This document shows, piece after piece, positions 8,826-17,453 of a DNA stretch of 64,000 bases. This DNA is from Parolsenella massiliensis (GTDB lineage Bacteria; Actinomycetota; Coriobacteriia; Coriobacteriales; Atopobiaceae). The stretch's first letter is position 1. Every line of letters starts with the position of its first letter. Made by a program: the position numbers and the translations under genes. The stretch covers positions 719,111 through 783,110 of the forward strand of contig NZ_LT671675.1 of the NCBI RefSeq assembly GCF_900143685.1, written 5' to 3'. The notes under the pieces were generated by a model. The model was not told the origin of the DNA, did not search any database, and was given only the letters and a program-made list of their open reading frames with translations.

Positions 8826-9944
8826 ATGAGTGAGTCCAAGAAATCCCAGTCCCGAGTCATGCTCAACAGGCGCCAGGCCCTCGGCCTCGGTGGCGCCGCG
8901 GCGCTGACGGTCGCCCTGGCCGGCTGCGGTGGCGGCTCCGGCTCGGCCGCCACGGCCGCCGCGTCCGACTCCGCGGACGGCAAGTCCAGCTACAAGGTCG
9001 CCATGATCATGAGTGGCACCATTACCGACGGTGGCTGGGACCAGGGTCACTACGAGTCGCTCAAGCGCGCCATCGACGCCCACTCCAACTGGGAGATGCT
9101 CGAGCCCAAGGAGAACACGGCAGACGCCGACGCCGCCACGGCCGCCCAGTCCTACATCGACCAGGACGTCGACCTCATCGTGGGCAATGGCAACCAGTTC
9201 GCCTCCGACTGGGCCGAGGTCATTGCCGGTGCCGCCGACGAGCACCCCAACGTCAACTTCCTCATCACGAACACCGACCCCGAGGCCGAGATGGGCGACT
9301 ACGAGAACCTCGACCACGTCGAGACCGTGCTGCCCGACTTCGTCCAGACGGGCGCCCTGGCCGGCGTCGTCGCCGGTCTCATGACCCAGACGAAGAGCAT
9401 CGGCTTCATCGGTGGCATGAAGCTCCCGTCCACGACGAAGAAGTACTCCGCCTTCCTCGCCGCGGCCCAGAAGATCGATGCCTCCATCACGGGCCAGTAC
9501 AACTTCGAGGCCGGCTTCACCGACGCCTCCCTTGGCACCAAGCTCGCCGAGCAGTGGATCAACTCCAACAACGTCGACGTCATGTGGGGCGACGCCTCCG
9601 CGGTTGACAACGGCGTGCGCCAGGCCCTGCAGAACGCCGGTGCCGACACGCACTTCGACATCGCCCAGCCCATCGATACCGTCGGCGACGACCAGCCGAC
9701 CGTCGTGACCTCCACGATCACCGACTGGATGATCGGCCAGGCCATGGACGAGATCGAGGGCGGCAAGTTCGGCGGCGGCAAGGCCATCACCGGCAACATG
9801 GACAACGGTGGCGTGTCGCTCGGCAAGTTCTCCGACAAGGTCTCCCAGGACGTCCAGGACAAGATCGCCGAGTACTCCGACCAGATCAAGGCCGGCACGT
9901 TCATCAGCGACTCCGACGTCGAGGCCATCGAGAAGGGCCTCTAG
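8826..9944 (+). CDS. BMP-family substrate-binding lipoprotein 1
   Basis: A 372-residue lipoprotein starting at ATG 8826 (GGGAAGG upstream); in-frame sequence before it is not protein-like. The N-terminus has a twin-arginine-like NRRQALGLGG, a hydrophobic stretch and a lipobox LAGC, so it is probably Tat-exported and lipid-anchored. The mature part follows a glycine/serine/alanine-rich linker and has the BMP/Med (PF02608-type) pattern, with SYKVAMIMSG, GGWDQGHYESL and DVDLIVGNGNQF. It should bind the purine or nucleoside outside the membrane and deliver it to the permeases. A close duplicate follows at 10059. Confidence 0.92.
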   Translation: MSESKKSQSRVMLNRRQALGLGGAAALTVALAGCGGGSGSAATAAASDSADGKSSYKVAMIMSGTITDGGWDQGHYESLKRAIDAHSNWEMLEPKENTADADAATAAQSYIDQDVDLIVGNGNQFASDWAEVIAGAADEHPNVNFLITNTDPEAEMGDYENLDHVETVLPDFVQTGALAGVVAGLMTQTKSIGFIGGMKLPSTTKKYSAFLAAAQKIDASITGQYNFEAGFTDASLGTKLAEQWINSNNVDVMWGDASAVDNGVRQALQNAGADTHFDIAQPIDTVGDDQPTVVTSTITDWMIGQAMDEIEGGKFGGGKAITGNMDNGGVSLGKFSDKVSQDVQDKIAEYSDQIKAGTFISDSDVEAIEKGL

Positions 9945-9976
9945 ACCCTCTCGACATAACGTCTAGGTAGCAAGGG

Positions 9977-10011
9977 ACCGGGTCGGACTTGCTTCGACCC
10001 GGTTCTCTTTT
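9977..10011 (+). terminator. Terminator/attenuator between the two BMP lipoprotein genes
   Basis: Stem ACCGGGTCG (9977-9985) / CGACCCGGT (9995-10003) followed by TCTCTTTT. It would partly or fully separate transcription of the second lipoprotein from the ABC operon. Confidence 0.75.
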
Positions 10012-10016
10012 GGTAT

Positions 10017-10038
10017 GTGTCCGTAAAAAAGTACGGAC
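10017..10038 (+). promoter_or_regulatory. Perfect 8-bp inverted repeat upstream of the second BMP gene
   Basis: TGTCCGTA (10017-10024) and TACGGACA (10031-10038) flank an A-rich loop, 20 bases before the start codon. It could be an operator or a 5' mRNA hairpin. Confidence 0.5.
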
Positions 10039-10058
10039 ATAAACAGGAAGGGAATAAC

Positions 10059-11159
10059 ATGAAGGATCACAAGCTCGTCTCCAGGCGTGACGCCATCAAG
10101 CTCGGCGCCGGTGCCGCCACGGCCGCTGCCGCCCTGTCGCTCGTTGGCTGTGGTGGCTCCTCCGACAACTCCGGCTCCGGTGACGCCGCCGAGGCCAAGG
10201 ACAGCTACAAGGTCGCCCTCGTCATCTCGGGACCTGCCCTCGACGGCGGCTGGGGCCAGGGCCACTACGAGTCCCTGCAGAAGGCCTGCGAGGAGAACTC
10301 CAAGTGGGAGATGCTCGAGCCCAAGGAGAACACCGCCTCCGCCGACGCCGCCACGGCCGCCCAGTCCTACGTCGACCAGGACGTCGACCTCATCATCGCT
10401 GCGGGCAACGAGTTCTGCTCCGACTGGGCCGAGGTCGTTGCCGAGGCCGCCGAGTCGCACCCCAACGTGCACTTCCTCATGACGAACACCGATCCTTCCA
10501 CCGACCTCGCCGACTACGAGACGCTCGACAACCTCGAGACCGTCCAGGTCAACCTCAAGCAGGCCGGCTCCCTGGCTGGCGTCGTCGCCGGCCTCATGAC
10601 GAAGTCCAACTGCATCGGCTTCGTCGGTGGCATGCGCATCCCCACGACGCTCACGAAGTACTCCGCCTACCTCGCGGCCGCCCAGAAGGTCAACTCGGGC
10701 GTCAAGGGCGTCTACAACTTCGAGGCCGGCTTCTCCGACGCCTCTGCCGGCGTGAAGCTCACCGAGTCCTGGATTGGCACGGACAACGTCGACGTCATGT
10801 GGTGCGACGCCTCCGCCGTTGACGGCGGCGTGCGCCAGGCCCTCGAGACCGCCGGTGCCGACACGCACTTCAACATCGCCCAGCCGATCGACCTGTGCGG
10901 CTCCGACCACCCCTGCGTCATCACCTCCACCGTCACCGACTGGAAGATGGGAGAGGCCATGAGCGCCATCGAGGACGGCTCCTTCGGCGGCGGCAGGGTC
11001 ATCGAGGCCAACATTGACAACGGCGGCATCTCGCTGGGCAAGTACTCCGACGCCGTCCCCCAGGACGTCCAGGACAAGGTTGCCGAGTACACCGACCAGA
11101 TCAAGGCCGACACCCTCGTCTCCGACGACGAGGTCGAGGCCATCAGGTCCGGCCTGTAA
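10059..11159 (+). CDS. BMP-family substrate-binding lipoprotein 2 (tandem paralogue)
   Basis: A 366-residue paralogue of the preceding lipoprotein; ATG 10059 has AGGAAGGG upstream. The signal is a clear twin-arginine type (SRRDAIKLGAG) with lipobox LVGC. Long blocks match lipoprotein 1 (for example DAATAAQSY.DQDVDLI and FEAGF.DAS), while the region after VALVISGPALDGG differs, so its ligand preference may differ too. A terminator precedes it and another follows, so it may have its own promoter. No ATPase or permease is dedicated to it, so it presumably shares the upstream channel. Confidence 0.9.
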   Translation: MKDHKLVSRRDAIKLGAGAATAAAALSLVGCGGSSDNSGSGDAAEAKDSYKVALVISGPALDGGWGQGHYESLQKACEENSKWEMLEPKENTASADAATAAQSYVDQDVDLIIAAGNEFCSDWAEVVAEAAESHPNVHFLMTNTDPSTDLADYETLDNLETVQVNLKQAGSLAGVVAGLMTKSNCIGFVGGMRIPTTLTKYSAYLAAAQKVNSGVKGVYNFEAGFSDASAGVKLTESWIGTDNVDVMWCDASAVDGGVRQALETAGADTHFNIAQPIDLCGSDHPCVITSTVTDWKMGEAMSAIEDGSFGGGRVIEANIDNGGISLGKYSDAVPQDVQDKVAEYTDQIKADTLVSDDEVEAIRSGL

Positions 11160-11199
11160 GGCTCGCCGGCTGGCTTTACGCCTGACGAACTGGCGCTCG

Positions 11200-11236
11200 A
11201 GGCGCTCCTCGCACGCTCGCGAGGGGCGCCTTTCTT
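11200..11236 (+). terminator. Terminator after the second BMP gene
   Basis: Stem AGGCGCTCCTCGC (11200-11212) / GCGAGGGGCGCCT (11219-11231) with one G-U pair, then TTTCTT. It closes the transporter unit. Confidence 0.8.
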
Positions 11237-11422
11237 ATGTGCGCGCCAGGTCAATTCGTTGAAGTCAACCGCATATAACGCCCAGCTCAGACGCGTTATT
11301 TCCGATTGACTAGTACCCGTCTGCGCGTCCAAATCGCCCGCTCACCGTATCGCCTCCGCCAGTAATTCTCTCGGTAATAAACTTTTGTTTGCATGCAAGA
11401 CAACTTTTGAGAGTGAGGCGTC
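11237..11422 (+). promoter_or_regulatory. Regulatory region before xdhABC with a leader stem and AT-rich direct repeats
   Basis: The AT-rich gap contains CAGACG/CGTCTG (11288-11323) enclosing GTTATTTCC, as in the ABC-operon leader. It also holds two AT-rich direct repeats, TAAACTTTTGTTTG (11378-11391) and CAACTTTTGAG (11401-11411), the first of which resembles the operator-like sites before dpaL apart from one missing base. The ribosome site is GAGTGAGG before ATG 11423. Confidence 0.45.
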
Positions 11423-13765
11423 ATGGAAAAGCTCAGGGAGGTTGGCCGTCCCGTTGTTCGCGTCGACGCGTATGACAAGGTGACGGGCCGCGCCAAGTTC
11501 ACGGATGACCTGTGCCCCAAGCCCTGCCTCGAGGCAAAGATCTACCACGCCACGATCGGCAATGGTGTCGTCAAGTCCATCGTCACGTCCGAGGCTGAGA
11601 AGGTTCCCGGCATCGTCGCGGTGTTCACCTGCTTCGACGTGCCCGACATCTGCTACCCGGTCGCTGGCCACCCCTGGTACGCCGACAGCGCCGCCGCCAA
11701 GCGCGACCAGGCCGACCGCAAGCTGCTCGACTCGCGCGTGCGCATCTACGGCGACAACATCGCCGTCGTCGTGGGCGAGGACACGGTGTGCTGTGACCGC
11801 GCGCTCAAGAAGATCAAGGTCGAGTACGAGGAGTACCCCGTCGTCTACGACCCCATCGAGTCCATGAAGGGCACGAACCCGCCCGTCCAGGAGCGCAAGC
11901 CCGACAACATCGTGGCCCACTCGCTTGCCCGCACCTCCGAGGAGAACCTTGCCAAGGCCGGCTACAAGACGGTCGAGGAGGCCCTCGAGGACCCGAAGTA
12001 CCACCACGTGAGCATCCATGCGGAGTCCCGCGAGCAGTCCCAGGTGCACATCGAGACGTGCGTCTCGTACTGCTACATGGAGGGCGGCAAGATCGTCTGC
12101 GTCTCCTCCACCCAGATTCCCCACGTCGTGCGACGCGTCATTGGTCAGGCGCTCGGCATCCCCTGGGGCGACGTCCGCGTCATCAAGCCCTACATCGGCG
12201 GCGGCTTCGGCACGAAGCAGGACGTGCACTACGAGCCGCTCAACGCCTGGATCTGCAAGCAGATCGGCGGCCGCTGCGTCAAGCTCGAGCTCACGCGCGA
12301 GGAGCTGTTCTGGGACACGTCGGGCCGTCAGCCCAAGAGCTTCGACGTCGAGTGCTCCTATGACGACGACATGAACCTGCACGCGCGCAAGATCGTGGCC
12401 TACTCCAACACGGGCGGCTACGTCCACCACGGCCACGCCCTCGTGCTCAACTCCGTGAACTCGTTCCGTTGGCTCTACCACACCCAGGAGGTCGCGACGC
12501 ACTCCGAGGCGTTCACGATCCACACGAACGGTCCGCACACGGGCGCCATGCGCGCCTACGGCGTGCCCGAGGGCAACTGGGCTGCCGAGTGCCTCATGGG
12601 AGACATCGCCTACGACAACGGCTGGGACGGCGTCGAGTTCCGCCTCAAGAACGTCTACACGGACAAGTTCGTGGACGAGTTCACACCTGGTGGCATCATC
12701 GCGGCCCACACCTGCGGCATCCCCGAGTGCGTCGAGAAGGGCAAGGAGTACATCGAGTGGGACAAGAAGCGCGCTGAGTACGCGGGGGAGACCGGCCCCA
12801 TCCGCCACGGCGTGGGCGTCGCGTTCTTCGTGTACAAGACGGCCGTCGCCCCGTTCGCGCTCGAGACGGCAACGGCTGCCGTGACGCTCAACCAGGACGG
12901 CTCCATCCAGCTGCAGATGGGCGCCACCGAGATCGGCCAGGGCGCGGACACGGTATTCTCGCAGATGGCCGCCGAGGCCATTGGCGTTGACACCGAGGAC
13001 ATCCACGTCGTGTCGTTCCAGGACACCGACGTCACGCCCTATGACTCGGGCGCCTACGCCTCGCGCCAGACCTACGTCTCGGGCACCGCGGTGAAGAAGG
13101 CCGGCGAGACCCTGCACAAGAAGATCGTCGACTACGCGCACTACCTGTTCCCCAGCGCGCAGGGCGAGCTTACGCTTCGCGACCACAAGATCTATGACGT
13201 GGTGGGAAACGTCGTCTGCACGCTTCCCGAGCTTGCTCTGGAGGCCTACTACAACCTCGACGCCGCCGACCAGCTCCACGCTCACGAGACGATCAACGTG
13301 CACACGAACTCGATCGCCGGCGGCTGCACGTTCGCAGACGTCACGGTGGACATGCCACTCGGCAAGGTCACGGTGAACAAGATCATCAACGTCCAGGACT
13401 CGGGTCGGCTCATCAACCCCAAGCTCGTGGAGCAGCAGATTCACGGCGGCATGGCGCAGGGCATCGGCTACGGCCTGTTCGAGGAGCTGCAAGTGGACCC
13501 CAAGACCGCCCGCGTGCTCAACCCGACGCTTCTCGACTACAAGATTCCCACGACCATGGACCTGCCCGACCTCAAGGCCGACTTCGTCGAGAAGCCCGAC
13601 CCCACGGGCCCCTATGGCAACAAGGCCGTGGGCGAGACGCCGGCCATCTCGCCGGCGGCCGCCATCCGTGACGCCATCTTGAACGCCACGGGCTGCAAGT
13701 TCTACGTCGAGCCCATGACGCCGCAGCGTCTCTTCGAGGGCTTCAAGAAGGAGGGGCTCATCTAA
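11423..13765 (+). CDS. xdhA: Xanthine dehydrogenase-type molybdopterin subunit
   Basis: A 780-residue molybdopterin subunit of the xanthine oxidase family; E. coli XdhA is about 750. Visible are the N-terminal hammerhead domain (RVDAYDKVTGRAKFTDDL), the cofactor-contact motif GGGFGTKQDV near residues 258-267, MRAYGVPEGN near 376-385, the EIGQGADTVFSQ block near 505-516 and GNKAVGETPAISPAAA near 733-748 with the likely catalytic Glu. It acts in the cytoplasm with the FAD and Fe-S subunits encoded next (TAATG overlap). The purine context makes a purine or hydroxypurine the likely substrate; other azaheterocycles remain possible because the family is broad. Confidence 0.88.
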   Translation: MEKLREVGRPVVRVDAYDKVTGRAKFTDDLCPKPCLEAKIYHATIGNGVVKSIVTSEAEKVPGIVAVFTCFDVPDICYPVAGHPWYADSAAAKRDQADRKLLDSRVRIYGDNIAVVVGEDTVCCDRALKKIKVEYEEYPVVYDPIESMKGTNPPVQERKPDNIVAHSLARTSEENLAKAGYKTVEEALEDPKYHHVSIHAESREQSQVHIETCVSYCYMEGGKIVCVSSTQIPHVVRRVIGQALGIPWGDVRVIKPYIGGGFGTKQDVHYEPLNAWICKQIGGRCVKLELTREELFWDTSGRQPKSFDVECSYDDDMNLHARKIVAYSNTGGYVHHGHALVLNSVNSFRWLYHTQEVATHSEAFTIHTNGPHTGAMRAYGVPEGNWAAECLMGDIAYDNGWDGVEFRLKNVYTDKFVDEFTPGGIIAAHTCGIPECVEKGKEYIEWDKKRAEYAGETGPIRHGVGVAFFVYKTAVAPFALETATAAVTLNQDGSIQLQMGATEIGQGADTVFSQMAAEAIGVDTEDIHVVSFQDTDVTPYDSGAYASRQTYVSGTAVKKAGETLHKKIVDYAHYLFPSAQGELTLRDHKIYDVVGNVVCTLPELALEAYYNLDAADQLHAHETINVHTNSIAGGCTFADVTVDMPLGKVTVNKIINVQDSGRLINPKLVEQQIHGGMAQGIGYGLFEELQVDPKTARVLNPTLLDYKIPTTMDLPDLKADFVEKPDPTGPYGNKAVGETPAISPAAAIRDAILNATGCKFYVEPMTPQRLFEGFKKEGLI

Positions 13766-14646
13766 TGTATGACATCGAATCGCTGTACGAGGCAACGAGC
13801 GTGGCAGACGCCTGCCAGGCCCTCGCGGCAGACCCCGCCGCCGAGGTCATCGCCGGCGGCACGGACGTGCTCGTGAAGCTTCGCGAGGGCAAGGGCGCCC
13901 CGGCTCATCTCGTCTCCATCCACGGCCTTACTGACGAGCTCGACGGAGTCACGCTCGCCGACGACGGCACGGTCGAGATCGGTCCCATCACGTGGTTCCA
14001 CCACGTCACGACGAGCCCCGTCATCCAGGCCACCGTGCCCACGCTCGGCGAGGCCTGCGACACCCCGGGCGGCCCGCAGCTGCGCGTCTCAGGCACAATT
14101 GGCGGCAACGTCTGCACGGCTGCCACCTCGGCAGACTCCGCCTCCACGCTGTTCGCCTATGGCGCGCTGCTCGACGTCCAGAGCGTGCGTGGCATGCGCA
14201 CCATCCCCATCGAGGAGTGGTACGCGGGTCCCGGCCGCTCGCACAAGGAGCGCGACGAGGTGCTCGTGAGGATCCGCATCCCCAAGGACCACTACGAGGG
14301 CTTCACCGGCTACTACTTCAAGTATGGCAAGCGCAACGCCCTGGAGATCACGACGATGGGCTGCTGCTGCCTCGTGAAGCTCGCGGACGACAAGCGCACG
14401 ATCGACGACATCCGCCTGGCGTTCGGCGTCGCGGGCCCCACGCCCATGAGGGCGCTGGCCGCCGAGGACGCCGTGCGTGGCATGGACGTCCACGATGCCG
14501 TGGAGCGCATCGGCGAGCTCGCGGCCGAGTGCACGAACCCGCGTGACAGCTGGCGCGCGTCGAAGGACTTCCGCCTCCAGCTCATCAAGGAGATGTCGAA
14601 GCGCTCCCTCACGTATGCGGCGCGCAGGGGAGGAGCTGATCTGTAA
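13765..14646 (+). CDS. xdhB: Xanthine dehydrogenase-type FAD-binding subunit
   Basis: A 293-residue CoxM/XdhB-like FAD subunit starting on the last base of the xdhA stop. The first FAD motif is AEVIAGGTDVLVKLREGK (near residues 29-46) and the second is GGPQLRVSGTIGGNVCTA (near 101-118), followed by a CO dehydrogenase flavoprotein C-terminal domain. It passes electrons from the Fe-S subunit to an acceptor such as NAD+ or ferredoxin. It overlaps xdhC by one base, so the three subunits are translationally coupled. E. coli XdhB is 292 residues, an excellent length match. Confidence 0.9.
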   Translation: MYDIESLYEATSVADACQALAADPAAEVIAGGTDVLVKLREGKGAPAHLVSIHGLTDELDGVTLADDGTVEIGPITWFHHVTTSPVIQATVPTLGEACDTPGGPQLRVSGTIGGNVCTAATSADSASTLFAYGALLDVQSVRGMRTIPIEEWYAGPGRSHKERDEVLVRIRIPKDHYEGFTGYYFKYGKRNALEITTMGCCCLVKLADDKRTIDDIRLAFGVAGPTPMRALAAEDAVRGMDVHDAVERIGELAAECTNPRDSWRASKDFRLQLIKEMSKRSLTYAARRGGADL

Positions 14647-15140
14647 TGGACATGAAGATTCTGAAGTGCACGGTGAACGGTAGGGAAGTCCAGGTGGGCT
14701 ATGACCCGCGCGAGTCGCTGCTCGACACGCTGCGCAACCGCCTTGGCCTCACGAGCGTCAAGCGCGGCTGCGAGGTGGGCGAGTGCGGTGCCTGCACCGT
14801 CCTCATCGACGGCGTCGCCACCGACACGTGCCTGTACCTCACCGACTGGGCACAGGGCAAGGACATCCTCACTGTGGAGGGCCTGCAGGCCCCGGATGGC
14901 ACGCTCAACCCCGTTCAGCAGGCGTTTATTGACCAGTTCGCCGTGCAGTGCGGCTTCTGCATCCCCGGCATCATCATGAGCGCCATGGAGATGATCAACA
15001 CCGGCAAGACCTACACGCGCGACGAGATCCGCAAGAACCTCTCCGGTCACCTGTGCCGCTGCACGGGCTACCAGAACGTCATCGATGGCGTCGAGAAGGC
15101 CATCGAGATCGTCCACGGGGAGTGCGGCTCCGAGGAGTAA
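14646..15140 (+). CDS. xdhC: Xanthine dehydrogenase-type 2Fe-2S subunit
   Basis: A 164-residue protein with two [2Fe-2S] clusters. The plant-type cluster is at CEVGECGACTVLIDG (near residues 41-55) and the second at VQCGFCIPGIIM plus HLCRCTGYQNV (near 101-145). It is the electron relay of the XdhABC complex, matching the CoxS/XdhC family in length (about 160). It is the last gene of the operon, and a strong terminator follows within ten bases. It is paralogous to the N-terminal domains of the XdhD-like protein at 1779. Confidence 0.92.
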   Translation: MDMKILKCTVNGREVQVGYDPRESLLDTLRNRLGLTSVKRGCEVGECGACTVLIDGVATDTCLYLTDWAQGKDILTVEGLQAPDGTLNPVQQAFIDQFAVQCGFCIPGIIMSAMEMINTGKTYTRDEIRKNLSGHLCRCTGYQNVIDGVEKAIEIVHGECGSEE

Positions 15141-15145
15141 CGAGA

Positions 15146-15186
15146 AGGCGGGCCCGGCTCACCATCGAGCCGGGCCCGCCTCTTTT
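15146..15186 (+). terminator. Strong terminator after xdhABC
   Basis: Perfect 15-bp stem AGGCGGGCCCGGCTC (15146-15160) / GAGCCGGGCCCGCCT (15167-15181), then CTTTT. Confidence 0.92.
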
Positions 15187-15222
15187 GTAGCGCGGCGTTG
15201 GCGTGAAGTCCCTGCGCGGGCG

Positions 15223-15702
15223 CTACGCCCACTTCACGATGATCGTGTTGTTGTCGATCTTTCCGTTGCCCTTCTCGGCACCGTCGCCCACCTCAACGTC
15301 ATAGCCCAGCCGCTGCAGGTCGTTCACGAACTTGGCCAGGCGCGAGCTGTACGTGTTGAGGATGCGGGCGGTCTGGATGGGCGAGATGAGGTCCTGGTCG
15401 CGCCCGTAGATGATGTCGCAGATGGCGTCGGCGACGTTCGTGTTGCTGTTGGCGACCAGGTCGTTGTAGAACGAGTTGCCCTCGCCCTCGCCATCGCCGT
15501 CGCTGGGGGCGAACTTCACGGACAGGACGGTGCGCCCGAACTTGGCGTACATGCGGATGCGCGTGTCCGTGCGGTGGATGGCGTTTCTGATGGCCCAGCT
15601 GATGGCGTTGTTGGACAGCGTGTCCGCCGCGGCCGTCTCCCTCGTGGGGTCCGCCTCGGCGGCCAGCGCGCGGGCCTCCTCGGCCTTGATCATGTCGAGC
15701 AT
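15223..15702 (-). CDS. Hypothetical protein in the purine island
   Basis: A 159-residue protein read against the island, with a good ribosome site (AAGGAGACGCC) before ATG 15702. It has no signal peptide or membrane helix. It starts with an acidic, alanine-rich helix, has a glycine/glutamate-rich stretch (DGDGEGEGN) in the middle, and ends IDNNTIIVKWA. I do not recognise the family. It converges on xdhABC and diverges from the purine permease, sharing the 15703-15973 region with it. A regulatory or accessory role is possible only by location; an unrelated conserved hypothetical is equally possible. Confidence 0.7.
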   Translation of the reverse strand: MLDMIKAEEARALAAEADPTRETAAADTLSNNAISWAIRNAIHRTDTRIRMYAKFGRTVLSVKFAPSDGDGEGEGNSFYNDLVANSNTNVADAICDIIYGRDQDLISPIQTARILNTYSSRLAKFVNDLQRLGYDVEVGDGAEKGNGKIDNNTIIVKWA

Positions 15703-15834
15703 GGCGTCTCCTTGGGTCCTTCTCGTCGTTTCTCGTTGATGAATTTGAGTATAAGCGCAAGGTCATACCCTTTTGGGATGACCTCTGACCGTTCACGTCC
15801 AAAAATCGGCCGTTGGCGTCCCGCTCGTGACTTC

Positions 15835-15849
15835 CTAACAAAATGTAAG
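15835..15849 (+). promoter_or_regulatory. Operator-like 15-mer upstream of the purine permease
   Basis: CTAACAAAATGTAAG matches CTTAAAAAATGTAAG before the ABC operon (13/15) and the palindrome CTAACAATTTGTTAG before dpaL (12/15). It is followed by the AT-rich TGAATATTCTTTAGG, a possible -10 region, and lies 125 bases before the permease start. Confidence 0.45.
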
Positions 15850-15973
15850 CACATCTGAATATTCTTTAGGGTGTTTTATCGCCCCAATAAGGGGATGATG
15901 TGCGGCTGGCCCCGGGCCATCTGGGCCGGGTCGCGCAGGCGCGTGTCAGAGCGCCCTCACGAGAGGAACATGA

Positions 15974-17356
15974 ATGGACAACACCAAGGAGACCGAGGCG
16001 GGCCTCGACAAGTCGCTGTTCAAGCGCGACGGCTTCCCGCCCCTGAGCTCGCTCATCCCGACGTCTTTGCAGCACGTGCTTGCCTCGTTTGCCGGCGTCA
16101 TCACGCCTGCGATGATGATCGCCACCACGTGCGGCTTCACGGCCGAGCAGGAGACGGCCATCATCCAGGTGGCGCTCATCCTGTCGGCCATCGACACGCT
16201 GCTCCAGCAGTTCCCGCTGTTCGGGCGCATCGGTTCGGGCCTGCCCATCCTCACGGGCGCCTCGTTCGCGTTCCTGCCGGCCCTGCAGGCCGTGGGCGGT
16301 GAGTTCGGCTTCTCGATCATTCTCGGCGCCGAGATGGTCGGCGGCATCGTGGCCATCATCTTCAGCCTGTTCTACGACAAGATCAGGTGGATCTTCCCGC
16401 CGCTCGTCACGGGCACGGTCATCTTCACCATCGGCGTGTCGCTGTACCCCACGGCCATCAAGTACATCGCCGGTGGCGTGGGCACCGAGAACTTCGGCAG
16501 CGCCATGAACTGGATCGTGGGCCTCATCACGTTCGCTGTGACGTTTGGCCTCACGAACTTCACCAAGGGCATCACCAAGATCGGCTCCATCTTCTTCGCC
16601 ATCATCATCGGCTGCGTCGTGTCCATCCCGTTCGGCATGATCGACCCCTCCGGCATCGGCGAGGCCGCCTGGTTCTCCCTGCCCAAGTTCATGCCGTTCG
16701 CGATCGACTTCGACCCGGCCGTGTGCATCACGATCGCCATCATCTACGTCATGGTGAACATCCAGCTCATCGGCGACCTCTCCGCCGCTACGGCCGGCTC
16801 CATGGACCGCATGCCCAAGGGCAGGGAGATCTCTGGCGGCATCATGGCCCAGGGCCTCGTCTCCATCCTGTCATCGCTGTTCGGCGGCGTGCCCACCTCG
16901 GCCTTTGGCCAGAACGTTGGCATCATCGTGAGCACGAAGGTCATCAACCGCTGGGTCTTCGGCGGCGCCGCCATCGTCTTCATGGCCGCGGGACTCTGCC
17001 CCAAGCTCTCGGCGCTTCTGCTCATGATTCCGCAGCCCGTCATCGGCGGCGCCACCATCAGCGTCTTTGGCACCATCACCCTGAACGGCATCCGAATCCT
17101 CGTGAAGGACGGCCTCACGCCGCGCACCTGCACCATCTTCGGCGTCTCCGTGGCCTTTGGCCTGGGCATCGCCCAGGTCTCCGGTTCGCTCACGGGCGTT
17201 GGCATGCCTGGCTGGATCAACACGATCTTTGGCACCTCGGCCATCACGCCGTGCGCCATCATGGCCATCGTGCTCAACCTGCTCATGCCTCCCGAGCCCG
17301 TCGAGGAGGAGAAGAAGCTCCACGTCTCCGACAGCGACTCGGAGGACGAGGAGTAG
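15974..17356 (+). CDS. NCS2-family purine (xanthine/uric acid/uracil-type) permease
   Basis: A 460-residue transporter with ribosome site GAGAGG before ATG 15974. It has about 14 hydrophobic segments and NCS2 hallmarks: LQHVLASFAGVITPAMMI at TM1, GSGLPILTGASFAFLPA in the TM3 region, and GGVPTSAFGQNVGI (near residues 306-319) with the QN-x-G substrate-site motif. The C-terminal tail is acidic (SDSDSEDEE). Family members are proton symporters for xanthine, urate or uracil; the island makes a purine most likely. It is monocistronic or nearly so, with a terminator 60 bases after the stop. It offers a second uptake route beside the ABC importer. Confidence 0.9.
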   Translation: MDNTKETEAGLDKSLFKRDGFPPLSSLIPTSLQHVLASFAGVITPAMMIATTCGFTAEQETAIIQVALILSAIDTLLQQFPLFGRIGSGLPILTGASFAFLPALQAVGGEFGFSIILGAEMVGGIVAIIFSLFYDKIRWIFPPLVTGTVIFTIGVSLYPTAIKYIAGGVGTENFGSAMNWIVGLITFAVTFGLTNFTKGITKIGSIFFAIIIGCVVSIPFGMIDPSGIGEAAWFSLPKFMPFAIDFDPAVCITIAIIYVMVNIQLIGDLSAATAGSMDRMPKGREISGGIMAQGLVSILSSLFGGVPTSAFGQNVGIIVSTKVINRWVFGGAAIVFMAAGLCPKLSALLLMIPQPVIGGATISVFGTITLNGIRILVKDGLTPRTCTIFGVSVAFGLGIAQVSGSLTGVGMPGWINTIFGTSAITPCAIMAIVLNLLMPPEPVEEEKKLHVSDSDSEDEE

Positions 17357-17415
17357 TCCATCTGCTACACGTTCGGTGGCGCGGCTTCTTCCCCGAGCCG
17401 CTCGCCGTTGTGTCC

Positions 17416-17453
17416 GAGGGTCGTCCCGCCACGCGCGGGCGGCCCTCTTTTTT
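17416..17453 (+). terminator. Terminator after the purine permease
   Basis: GAGGGTCGTCCCGC pairs with GCGGGCGGCCCTC (one bulge), followed by TTTTTT at 17448-17453. Confidence 0.85.
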
